Position numbers and translations under genes: made by a program | Shown here: positions 45,075 to 53,843 of the stretch, in pieces | Position numbering within the stretch: position 1 is the first letter of the stretch | Layout: every line of letters starts with the position of its first letter | Notes under the pieces: model-generated | What the model was told of the DNA's origin: nothing | The model's database searches: none | What the model saw: only the letters and a program-made list of their open reading frames with translations | Source of the DNA: Propionibacterium sp. oral taxon 192 str. F0372 | GTDB lineage: Bacteria; Actinomycetota; Actinomycetes; Propionibacteriales; Propionibacteriaceae | Reading direction: 5' to 3' | Length of the DNA: 64,000 bases | Assembly: GCF_000413315.1 (NCBI RefSeq) | Contig: NZ_KE340297.1 | Location: 1,554,430 to 1,618,429 of the forward strand

Positions 45075-45748
45075 CCGGAGCCGACCAAGAATCCTCCCAG
45101 CTGCTGCGACTCACCAGGATCATGCACCGGCTGCGCGCCGAGTGTCCATGGGATGCTGAACAAACTCATCATTCCCTGGTGAAATACCTCGTGGAGGAAT
45201 CTGCGGAGGTCATCGACGCCATCGAGGGCCCGGATCCTGCTCCTGGTGACGATGATTCCACCGTTAATGATGTTGATCTCGTCGAGGAGCTGGGCGATCT
45301 GCTGCTGCAGGTCTATTTTCATGCCGAAATCGCTGCTACCCAGAACAGATTCGACGTGGAGGACGTCGCACGGGGCATCTCGGACAAGCTCGTGCGGCGG
45401 CATCCTTGGGTGTTTGCCGACCAGGCCGATCCGACGGATCTGGAGGGAACCTGGGAGCAGGTCAAACAGGCCGAAAAACGCCGGGACTCCGTGCTAGAGG
45501 GGATTCCGCGCAGCTTGCCCACCCTGGCCCGGGCCGTGAAGGTGACCGCGCGGGTGCGCAGCACCGGGTTGGGTTTGGAACTCGCCGACGAACCGATTGA
45601 TGCCGAGCAAGCTGGGTGTCAGCTGCTGGAACTGGTGCAGCGTGCCCATGCCAGCGGAGTGGATGCCGATCAGGCACTGCGTGCCGCGGTGCGCGATCTG
45701 GAGGCCAGAGCGAGGGCGGCCGAGAGCTCCCGGTCCGGCAACGGCTGA
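45071..45748 (+). CDS. mazG: MazG family nucleoside triphosphate pyrophosphohydrolase
   Basis: A 225-aa all-alpha NTP pyrophosphatase that clears aberrant nucleotides such as dUTP, 8-oxo-dGTP or excess NTPs. Metal-binding pattern EESAEVIDAIEG and EELGDLLLQVYFHAEIA, plus the MazG start LLRLTRIMHRLRAECPWDAEQTHHSLVKYL. One MazG domain is clear; the C-terminal part appears to be a reduced second one. Coupled to the lipoprotein gene (ATGA). Confidence 0.93.
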   Translation: MTGADQESSQLLRLTRIMHRLRAECPWDAEQTHHSLVKYLVEESAEVIDAIEGPDPAPGDDDSTVNDVDLVEELGDLLLQVYFHAEIAATQNRFDVEDVARGISDKLVRRHPWVFADQADPTDLEGTWEQVKQAEKRRDSVLEGIPRSLPTLARAVKVTARVRSTGLGLELADEPIDAEQAGCQLLELVQRAHASGVDADQALRAAVRDLEARARAAESSRSGNG

Positions 45749-47155
<1,407 letters not shown>

Positions 47156-47166
47156 TCAACTGAACT

Positions 47167-47209
47167 CGAAAGGGTCGCCGGGTGCTTGGCGCACCTGGCG
47201 ACCCTTTCG
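47167..47209 (+). terminator. Terminator hairpin after eno
   Basis: A 19-bp inverted repeat (CGAAAGGGTCGCC... with GGCGACCCTTTCG) with one G-T pair and a 5-nt loop begins 12 bp after the enolase stop. The tail is not a clean T-run (TGTCCC). It lies just before the ribosome site of the FtsB-like gene, so that gene needs its own promoter or read-through. Confidence 0.7.
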
Positions 47210-47239
47210 TGTCCCATGATTGGGTCTGGGGAGGTGAAT

Positions 47240-47881
47240 ATGGCTGATTCGCGAGGCGGTCGAGGGCCGAGGGCATCGTCGGGACGGCGCGGGAGTGCCG
47301 GGCCTGCGAACAGTGGACGCTCGGGCAGTCCGACGTCGCGTACATCCCGACGCACCAGCATCCAGTCGACCACCCGGCATCGTCCGGAGGTGGAGGCGAC
47401 GTCGGTGGATTCGCCGCCGAAACCCAGGTTCCGTATTCAACGGACTCAGCGGTTGCTGGTAGTGGCCGTGGCAGCGGCTCTGTTGTTGTTGCTCTACGGC
47501 GGAACGCTGAATGCCTATATTCACCAGCAGCGTCAGATTGCCCAGACCAAACAGGAAATCGAGGATCACCGGGAATCCATCGCTTCCTTGGAGGAGGAGA
47601 TTGACCGGTGGAATGATCCCGAATACGTCAAAACCCAGGCCAGGGAGCGTCTCGGCTGGGTGCTCCCTGGGGAAACAGGTTTCCGTGTTGTCGGCCCTGA
47701 TGGCCAGCCCTATGGTGGTGGGGCTGGGATCAATGGCAGGAATCTGCCGGACAGGGAGGACAACGCCTGGTGGGACACCATGTGGGGATCTGTTATAACC
47801 GCCGATGATCCCGAGCCCGGGACCGGGTCATCTGTACCGTCCACCGTTCCCAGCACGACGAGCGGCGAACCTCCGCGGTGA
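47240..47881 (+). CDS. FtsB/DivIC-like septum formation initiator
   Basis: A 213-aa bitopic division protein. A long basic, Ser/Arg/Gly-rich cytoplasmic tail (1-70) precedes one membrane helix (LLVVAVAAALLLLLYGGTL), a short coiled coil (QQRQIAQTKQEIEDHRESIASLEEEIDRW) and the FtsB-type motif DPEYVKTQARERLGWVLPGETGF. A Thr/Ser/Pro-rich tail ends it. Start after GGGGAGGTG. Position after eno equals Rv1024. It should act in the FtsQBL divisome complex. Confidence 0.9.
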   Translation: MADSRGGRGPRASSGRRGSAGPANSGRSGSPTSRTSRRTSIQSTTRHRPEVEATSVDSPPKPRFRIQRTQRLLVVAVAAALLLLLYGGTLNAYIHQQRQIAQTKQEIEDHRESIASLEEEIDRWNDPEYVKTQARERLGWVLPGETGFRVVGPDGQPYGGGAGINGRNLPDREDNAWWDTMWGSVITADDPEPGTGSSVPSTVPSTTSGEPPR

Positions 47882-47918
47882 TGCTGCGGACAGTTCACTA
47901 TTTTCCCGCGGAGAGTAG

Positions 47919-47965
47919 CCTCACATCGGTACGATCTGGGCATTGTTCCGCTCCGTACCGTGAGG
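47919..47965 (+). promoter_or_regulatory. Leader hairpin that covers the ribosome site of the HAD lipoprotein
   Basis: CCTCAC-AT-CGGTACG (47919-47933) pairs with CGTACCGTGAGG (47954-47965), 12-13 pairs with a 2-nt bulge and a loop of about 20 nt. The right arm contains the GTGAGG ribosome site, 8 bp before the ATG at 47973. It could hide the site until a signal or protein opens it; it could also be chance. Confidence 0.4.
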
Positions 47966-47972
47966 ATCACCC

Positions 47973-49277
47973 ATGTACAAGCGCTCAGCCATTTTGTCCC
48001 TTCCTATCGCCCTCGTCTCGTTGACGATGGCAGCCTGTGGGTCATCGCAGCCCGCAGCCTCGCCCTCCGCTGGCTCCTCGTCCGAGGCGTCGGCGTCGTC
48101 GTGCCACGCCTTGAATGCCTCTTTGGAATGGTACGGGGAGAACCGGCAACGCATTGATGCGATGATCGCCACCAGCGGTTCTTGTGGTGGGCCGGGTAAT
48201 GTGTCCGGCGGGGCTCCCGTCGCCCTGTTCGACTGGGACAACACCGTCGTCAAAAACGACATAGGGGATGCTCAGACTTTCTGGATGCTTGCGAACGGCA
48301 AGGTGCGTCAGCCTGCGGGGAAGAATTGGCGCAATGTTTCGCCATGGTTCACCGATGCGGCAGTGAAAGCCCTCTCTGCTGCCTGTGACGCCTTGGGTGA
48401 GGAGGGCCAGCCGATGGACACCGCTTCCCAGACCGGGGCGGCATGTGCCGACGAGATCTTGTCGATCTACTCCGAGGGCGAGACGACCGCCGACGAGGAT
48501 GCCTTCGATGATTTCAATGCCCGGCGTATCGAGCCCCAGTACGCCTTGGCCGCCCAGTTGCTGTCCGGTTGGAGCGTCGATGAGGTGAAGCAGTTTGCCA
48601 CCGCTGCCCGCGAGCAGAACACCACTGCCAAACAGGGCACCGAGCAGATGATCGGAACCACCGAGGTTACTGGATGGGTGCGCTACTACGAGCAGATCAC
48701 CGACCTCATCGAGACCCTGAAAGCCAACGGTTTTGATGTGCGGATCATCTCCGCATCGGCCGAGCCGGTCGCCGAGGTCTGGGGTGAACCCTTGGGGTTG
48801 AGTTCCGACAAGGTGATGGGTGTGATGACTACGTCCGATGCCGAGGGGAAACTGACCCCGAAGCTGGCCTCCTGCGGCGGGGATGAGGCTGCCATGCCCT
48901 ACATCGAGGGCAAACGCTGCCGGGTGAATGAGGAGGTCTTCGGCATCGAATCGGCCAAGGCTTTCGAGATCGCCCCAGAGACCAGCCGTGCCGTTTTCGC
49001 CGCAGGTGATTCCACCACCGATGTCTCCTTCATGTCGGATGCAACCCAGCTGCGGCTGGTGATCAACCGCAACAAGACCGAGTTGATGTGCGAGGCGTAT
49101 TTCAACGAGGACGGCAAGTGGATCGTCAATCCGATGTTCATTGACCCGAAATCGCAGCACGAGCCCTACGCTTGTTCCACCGAGGGCATGGTGCTTCCCG
49201 ATGGCGATGATGGGCCGCTGCTTGATGGCAAGGGGCAGGTTGTACCCGACCAGCCCGATTCGGTGTTCGCAGGCTGA
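47973..49277 (+). CDS. HAD-superfamily phosphatase lipoprotein (phosphorylcholine phosphatase-like)
   Basis: A 434-aa lipoprotein (signal SLPIALVSLTMAAC, Cys22) with a Ser/Ala linker. HAD motifs: I, FDWDNTVVKND; II, VRIISASAEP; the conserved Lys is probably before motif IV; IV, FAAGDSTTDVSFMSD. This pattern and size resemble extracellular phosphorylcholine phosphatases. It would release phosphate from organic esters outside the cell. Additional cysteines suggest disulfides. It is not part of the mycobacterial block and may be an insertion between the ftsB-like and DUF501 genes. Confidence 0.82.
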   Translation: MYKRSAILSLPIALVSLTMAACGSSQPAASPSAGSSSEASASSCHALNASLEWYGENRQRIDAMIATSGSCGGPGNVSGGAPVALFDWDNTVVKNDIGDAQTFWMLANGKVRQPAGKNWRNVSPWFTDAAVKALSAACDALGEEGQPMDTASQTGAACADEILSIYSEGETTADEDAFDDFNARRIEPQYALAAQLLSGWSVDEVKQFATAAREQNTTAKQGTEQMIGTTEVTGWVRYYEQITDLIETLKANGFDVRIISASAEPVAEVWGEPLGLSSDKVMGVMTTSDAEGKLTPKLASCGGDEAAMPYIEGKRCRVNEEVFGIESAKAFEIAPETSRAVFAAGDSTTDVSFMSDATQLRLVINRNKTELMCEAYFNEDGKWIVNPMFIDPKSQHEPYACSTEGMVLPDGDDGPLLDGKGQVVPDQPDSVFAG

Positions 49278-49359
49278 GGCTGTAACCGCTCCGGGCTTCG
49301 TTGCCGAGGAGCCCGTGCGGGGGTCTTGGTGCCCGGGCAGTGTGCGGGATCATGACACA

Positions 49360-49878
49360 ATGGCCCTCATGCGTTGCGAACCCTTCACCGCCTCGGATGC
49401 GGCGGCGGCCGCCGAGCAACTCGGACGAGAGATGCGTGGTGTGGTTGGCGTCGCGTGGCGATGCCCATGTGGGAGGCCCGGGGTATTGGCAACGATGCCC
49501 CGGCTTCCCAATGGGACCCCGTTCCCGACGAGCTACTACATGACCTGCCAGCACGTGATCCGTGCGGTGTCTCGGCTGGAGGCGACGGGGGTCATGGCGG
49601 AGATGACGGCCCGGCTGGCCACCGATCCTGAATTGGCCGATGCCTATCGCCGGGCCCATGAGGCCTATCTGGCGGATCGCCGGGAGTTGGCCGCCCAGCT
49701 GGGTGAGGAGGTGCCGGAGATTGAGGGAGTCAGCGCCGGCGGTATGCCCACCCGGGTGAAGTGCCTGCATGCCCTGGTGGCCCACTCCTTGGCGGTCGGC
49801 CCGGGGGTGAATCCGATCGGCGACGAGGCGCTGGGGATGCTGGGTGAGTTCTGGACCGAGGAGGAATCCGATGACTGA
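49360..49878 (+). CDS. DUF501 family protein
   Basis: A 172-aa conserved actinobacterial protein, equivalent in position to Rv1025. Motifs: GVAWRCPCGRPGVLATMPRLPNGTPFPTSYYMTCQH and GMPTRVKCLHALVAHSLAVGPGVNPIGDEA. The Cys/His residues suggest a metal site. Start ATG 49360, with ATG 49369 possible. Overlaps ppx by 8 bp. Function unknown. Confidence 0.92.
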   Translation: MALMRCEPFTASDAAAAAEQLGREMRGVVGVAWRCPCGRPGVLATMPRLPNGTPFPTSYYMTCQHVIRAVSRLEATGVMAEMTARLATDPELADAYRRAHEAYLADRRELAAQLGEEVPEIEGVSAGGMPTRVKCLHALVAHSLAVGPGVNPIGDEALGMLGEFWTEEESDD

Positions 49879-50806
49879 GCGTATCGCGGCGCTGGATGCT
49901 GGCACCAACACCTTTCGGCTGTATGTCGCCGAGGTGGGTGACGACGGCACGCTGCACGAATTGGTACGCACTGTCGCCTTTGCCGGGCTGGGCCAGGGGG
50001 TGGATACCACGGGGAGGTTCGATCCGGAGGCGATCGCCCGCGCGATGGCGATCCTGGATGAGTACGTGGCGGTGATGCGTTCTCGCAAGGTGTCCCGGGT
50101 CCGGATGGTGGCGACTTCGGCGGCCCGGGATGCTGAGAACAGGGCAGATCTCTTCGATGCCGTGCGCCAGCGGCTGGGTTCCGGCGCCGAGGTGGTGTCG
50201 GGGACCGAGGAGGCCGCGTTGTCATTCGCCGGGGCAGTATGCGGAGCGCGGATCGATGCCTCGCCGGTGCTGGTGATGGATTCTGGGGGCGGATCGACGG
50301 AGTTGGTGCTGGGACGTGCTGGGGGTGAGGTGATTTCCTCGGCGTCGTTGGATGTCGGGTCTCGCCGGATCCGGGAGCGGTATCTGCATGATGATCCGCC
50401 GGTCATCGAGCAGGTCGATGCCGCGCGCGCGGAGGTTAACCGGTTGCTCGACGGGGTGGATTTCCTCGATGGGGTGGGTACCTTCGTCGGGGTTGCCGGT
50501 ACCGTCACCACGATCACGGCTTTGGTGAAGCGGCTGCACGCTTACGATCGTGACAAGGTGCATCGTGCGGAGATTACCTGCGAGGAGATCAAGGAGATCA
50601 GCGACCAGTTGCTGGCGCTGCCGGTAAGTGAGATCGAGAAGCTGGGGCCGGTGCCCCCAGAACGTGCGAAAGTTCTCAGTGGCGGGGCGTTGATCGTCGG
50701 CGAGGTGGCCAAGCGGGTTTGTCTCCCGCTGCAGGCTTGCGAATCGGACATTCTGGATGCGGTGGCGGCATCGGTAGTCGCAGGAAAGGGGCATGCTTTC
50801 AGGTAA
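49871..50806 (+). CDS. ppx: Exopolyphosphatase / pppGpp phosphatase (Ppx/GppA)
   Basis: A 311-aa ASKHA-fold phosphatase. Phosphate loops ALDAGTNTFRLYVAEV at the N-terminus and VMDSGGGSTELVLG in the middle, plus GVAGTVTTITAL. It lacks the C-terminal HD domain of longer Ppx proteins, as in the short actinobacterial form (Rv1026). It hydrolyses polyphosphate or guanosine pentaphosphate. It ends the conserved block; the tRNA follows after about 30 bp. Confidence 0.94.
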   Translation: MTERIAALDAGTNTFRLYVAEVGDDGTLHELVRTVAFAGLGQGVDTTGRFDPEAIARAMAILDEYVAVMRSRKVSRVRMVATSAARDAENRADLFDAVRQRLGSGAEVVSGTEEAALSFAGAVCGARIDASPVLVMDSGGGSTELVLGRAGGEVISSASLDVGSRRIRERYLHDDPPVIEQVDAARAEVNRLLDGVDFLDGVGTFVGVAGTVTTITALVKRLHAYDRDKVHRAEITCEEIKEISDQLLALPVSEIEKLGPVPPERAKVLSGGALIVGEVAKRVCLPLQACESDILDAVAASVVAGKGHAFR

Positions 50807-50837
50807 TTTTGGTGATGGTCAGGCGCTGTGGTGTTTG

Positions 50838-50910
50838 GCCCCCGTAGCCCAACGGTAGAGGCAAGCGGCTTAAACCCGCTCAAGTATGGGTTCGAATCCC
50901 ATCGGGGGCA
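50838..50910 (+). tRNA. tRNA with anticodon TAA (Leu by codon table), class I shape
   Basis: A 73-nt cloverleaf: acceptor GCCCCCG/CGGGGGC, D arm with AACGGTAGA loop, anticodon arm AGCGG-CTTAAAC-CCGCT (TAA, reads UUA), 5-nt variable loop CAAGT, T arm ATGGG-TTCGAAT-CCCAT, discriminator A, no encoded CCA. Bacterial tRNA-Leu normally has a long class II variable arm; this one does not. It marks the left edge of the accessory island and is a plausible integration site, though no repeated tRNA end was found downstream. Confidence 0.85.
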
Positions 50911-50929
50911 CTCAACGCACAAGGGTCGA

Positions 50930-51700
50930 AACCTTGGCCCGAAGATTCAAGGGCCAGGTCCGGACCTTGTCGATGTTCGTGGCTCAGGTGAGCGTGTCTA
51001 CATTGACCTCGGGGTCGAGGGGACTGCACGCCCCGCTTTCAAGCATCGCTGCTGCCACCTACACACCCTTCGGGATACTCTTCCTGTCCCAGTCGCCGGT
51101 TGAGGACATCCCCATCCCGGACATGCGGACCATTCGCGACGCCGGAGTCCGCGAACAGTCCGCCGATCTGCTGGAGACGATCTATCTGTGTCAGAGGCGC
51201 CAGATTGGTACCGTGACGACGCCCTCGACTCCGGGGGGTGACCCCGCTCTCCGACGCGGCTGCGGGCGCCGCGCAGGGGACGAAAGAGAGGAGCGCTGGT
51301 GCAACCAGGGCGCCGCGGAGGTTTTAGTACCTCGCGACTCGCTCCAGTCGGAATGGGCAGGGGCTGTGATGAAGACCAGTTGGACCGTTTGGCGTCCCGC
51401 TACAAAGCCAGCACCCTCGTCGTGCTCGCCAGACTCTGGGATGCCGGGTACCTCATGTGGGATGAGTACAAGGCCTGATACGAGCGAGGTCGAGCGCCAG
51501 CGTGTCATGGAATGCATGGATTCCCAGAAGAATTGCGGCGGGGGCGGGAACTACTACCACACCCAACTGCGACGTCTTGGGCATTCCTTCACGCGAGCTG
51601 TGATCTCCTCGACCCTAGAGGGACGGACGACATACCGGGATGCCTACCGGTTGCGCGGGACCATTAAGCATTGCATTCGACCTTTGATGGGCTGGCGAAG
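50930..51700 (+). pseudogene. Decayed XRE-ImmA/IrrE (M78 peptidase) gene
   Basis: Fragments of one XRE-ImmA type protein lie in order but in different frames. ATYTPFGILFLSQSPVEDIPIPDMRTIRD and LLETIYLCQRRQ are the domain junction. Then come a fragment reading WYRDDALDSGG before a stop, NQGAAEVLVPRDSLQSEW, and a fragment in another frame reading ASTLVVLARLWDAGYLMWDEY. YYHTQLRRLGHSFTRAV and the C-terminal TTYRDAYRL close the series. The HEXXH zinc site between the second and third pieces is gone, as is the N-terminal HTH. At least two frameshifts and one deletion make it non-functional. The partner fragment follows. Confidence 0.75.
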
Positions 51701-51717
51701 AGAGCAGGACCAGCGTG

Positions 51718-51978
51718 ATGTACCTTGTAGACGCCAACGTCCTCATTGAGGCGAAGAACCGCTACTCCGCCTTTGACATCGCGCCCGGCTTCTGGAAGTG
51801 GCTCGACCAGGCGCACCTTCGAGGTACGGTGTTCAGCATTGAGAGGGTCGGCGAGGAACTCGGGCACGGCACCCCAGCGCCGGGAGGCGCGGCCTACCGC
51901 AAACAGTCCTGGTCGTCGGGCATGGCCTCTGCCGGTTTCGTCAGTGGGTTTCTAGTACGGTATGAGCACACCTGCTGA
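51718..51978 (+). pseudogene. Truncated DUF4411 PIN-domain protein
   Basis: The first 40 or so residues (MYLVDANVLIEAKNRYSAFDIAPGFWKWLDQAH) are the N-terminus of a DUF4411 PIN protein, with the first catalytic Asp in LVDANVLIE. After SIERVGEEL the family sequence stops and an unrelated tail follows (GHGTPAPGGAAYRKQS...). PIN domains need further acidic residues that are absent. DUF4411 genes commonly accompany XRE-ImmA genes in toxin-antitoxin-like pairs, which fits the relic upstream. Confidence 0.75.
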
Positions 51979-52017
51979 GAACAGCATTGAGCGCGCCGTT
52001 GGCGTAGGAGACATACG

Positions 52018-53589
52018 ATGGCACCGACCACCAAAGAGGCCCAGCGGGCCGAGTTGCACAAGACCATCTGGCGGATCGCCAACGACCTGCGCGGCTCGGT
52101 GGACGGCTGGGATTTCAAGGCCTACGTCCTGGGCATGCTGTTCTACCGGTTCATTTCAGAGAACCTCACCGCCTATATAAACCAGGGCGAGCACGAGGCC
52201 GGGAATTCCCAGTACGACTATGCCGAAGAGTCCGATCACCGGGCCTGCGGCATTCGTGCGGGCCTCGTGGCAGAGAAGGGGTTCTTCATCTTCCCCTCAG
52301 AGCTGTTCACCAATGTCCGCGAGCGGGCGCCCCGGGATGAAAAGCTAAACGAAACCCTGGAGCGGGTATTCCGCAACATCGAGGGGTCGGCGGTCAGCAC
52401 GCCGGCCGAGGGAGCGTTGAAGGGTCTGTTCGACGACCTTGACGTCAATAGCTCCAAGCTTGGCCCGACGGTACACAAGCGCAACGGGAAACTCGTCAAG
52501 CTCCTGAACGCGATCGGCGATCTGCCACTGGGCAATTTCGAGGACCATTCGATCGACCTTTTCGGGGACGCCTACGAATACCTCATGGGCATGTATGCCT
52601 CACAGGCTGGCAAGTCCGGTGGGGAATATTACACCCCGCAGGAGGTCTCGGAGCTGCTGGCCCGGCTGACGGTGGTCGGCAAGACCGAGGTGAACAAGGT
52701 CTACGACCCGGCCTGCGGGTCGGGGTCGCTGCTGCTGAAATTCGCCAAGGTTCTCGGGCCAGACCGAGTTCGCAACGGTTTCTACGGGCAGGAGATCAAC
52801 CTGACCACGTACAACCTGGCGCGGATCAACATGTTCCTGCACGACATCAACTACGAGCACTTCAGCATTGAGCACGGCGATACCCTGACCGACCCCAGGC
52901 ATTGGGACGATGAGCCGTTCGAGGCGATCGTGTCGAATCCTCCCTATTCGACGAAGTGGGAGGGAAACGACAATCCGCTGCTCATCAACGACGAACGGTT
53001 CGCCCCCGCCGGGGTGCTGGCGCCGAAGTCGAAGGCGGACCTGGCATTCACCATGCACATCCTGTCGTGGCTGAGCGTCAACGGCACCGCGGCGATCGTC
53101 GAGTTCCCCGGCGTGCTGTATCGCGGGGGCGCGGAACGCAAGATCCGCAAATACCTCATCGACAACAACTACGTGGACGCCGTGATCCAGTTGCCGCCGG
53201 ATCTGTTCTTCGGCACCACCATCGCCACCTGCATCATCGTGCTGAAGAAATCGAAGCCCGAGAACACGGTGCTGTTCATTGACGCCTCGGGTGAGTTCAG
53301 CCGGGTCGGGAACAAGAACAAGCTGTTGCGGCAGCACCAGGATCACATCTTGGAGACCTTCACCGCTCGCATCGACGTGGACCACGTCGCCAAGCTCGTG
53401 ACCAACGAAGATCTCGCGGCCAACGACTACAACATCTCGGTGTCCTCCTATGTCGAGAAGGAGGACACCCGCGAGGCCGTGGACATCCAGGCCCTCAATG
53501 CCGAGATCGCCCGCATCGTTGCCCGCCAGGCCGAGTTGCGTACCGAGATCGACGCCATCGTCGCCGACCTGGAGGGAGAGCCGTCGTGA
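52018..53589 (+). CDS. hsdM: HsdM, type I restriction-modification DNA methylase
   Basis: A 523-aa N6-adenine methyltransferase subunit. N-terminal HsdM domain (1-150, LHKTIWRIANDLRG...AYVLGMLFYRFISENL). SAM site YDPACGSGSLLLKFA (about 229-243) and catalytic NPPY (307-310). A C-terminal helical region contacts HsdS. ATG after TAGGAGA. It starts the restriction operon and overlaps the RhuM-like mini-gene by 4 bp. With HsdS it methylates, and with HsdR it restricts. Confidence 0.96.
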   Translation: MAPTTKEAQRAELHKTIWRIANDLRGSVDGWDFKAYVLGMLFYRFISENLTAYINQGEHEAGNSQYDYAEESDHRACGIRAGLVAEKGFFIFPSELFTNVRERAPRDEKLNETLERVFRNIEGSAVSTPAEGALKGLFDDLDVNSSKLGPTVHKRNGKLVKLLNAIGDLPLGNFEDHSIDLFGDAYEYLMGMYASQAGKSGGEYYTPQEVSELLARLTVVGKTEVNKVYDPACGSGSLLLKFAKVLGPDRVRNGFYGQEINLTTYNLARINMFLHDINYEHFSIEHGDTLTDPRHWDDEPFEAIVSNPPYSTKWEGNDNPLLINDERFAPAGVLAPKSKADLAFTMHILSWLSVNGTAAIVEFPGVLYRGGAERKIRKYLIDNNYVDAVIQLPPDLFFGTTIATCIIVLKKSKPENTVLFIDASGEFSRVGNKNKLLRQHQDHILETFTARIDVDHVAKLVTNEDLAANDYNISVSSYVEKEDTREAVDIQALNAEIARIVARQAELRTEIDAIVADLEGEPS

Positions 53590-53843
53590 CCGGGGGAGCA
53601 GCCGGCGAGGTGATCCTCTACCAGCGTGACGACGGTGCCCCCGCGCTTGAGGTGCGCCTGGAGGAAGAGACCGTCTGGCTCAGCCAGCAGCAGATCGCCG
53701 AGCTGTTCCAGACCTCCCGCACCAACATCGTCGAGCACCTCCGGAACATTTACGACGAGGCAGAGTTGGACGAGGCTGCAACCTGTCGGAGATTCCGACA
53801 GGTTCGCACCGAGGGTTCCCGTCAGATCGAAGGCAAGAAATGA
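53586..53843 (+). CDS. RhuM N-terminal domain mini-protein inside the hsd operon
   Basis: An 85-aa protein equal to the DNA-binding N-terminus of RhuM-family proteins (EVRLEEETVWLSQQQIAELFQTSRTNIVEHLRNIYDEAELDEAATCRRFRQVRTEGSRQIE). Full RhuM proteins run to about 330 aa; this one stops where the central domain should start. It overlaps both hsdM (GTGA) and hsdS (ATGA) by 4 bp, so it is translationally embedded. It may be a truncation relic or a small HTH regulator of the operon. A perfect palindrome lies within its 3' part. Confidence 0.75.
   Translation: MTGGAAGEVILYQRDDGAPALEVRLEEETVWLSQQQIAELFQTSRTNIVEHLRNIYDEAELDEAATCRRFRQVRTEGSRQIEGKK
53780..53804. repeat. 11-bp perfect inverted repeat in the RhuM-like gene
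   Basis: AACCTGTCGGA (53780-53790), loop GAT, TCCGACAGGTT (53794-53804). It sits 36 bp upstream of the hsdS start codon and within codons for the segment ATCRRFRQV. It could act as an mRNA hairpin between hsdM and hsdS or as a protein site. No second copy was seen in the window. Confidence 0.7.
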
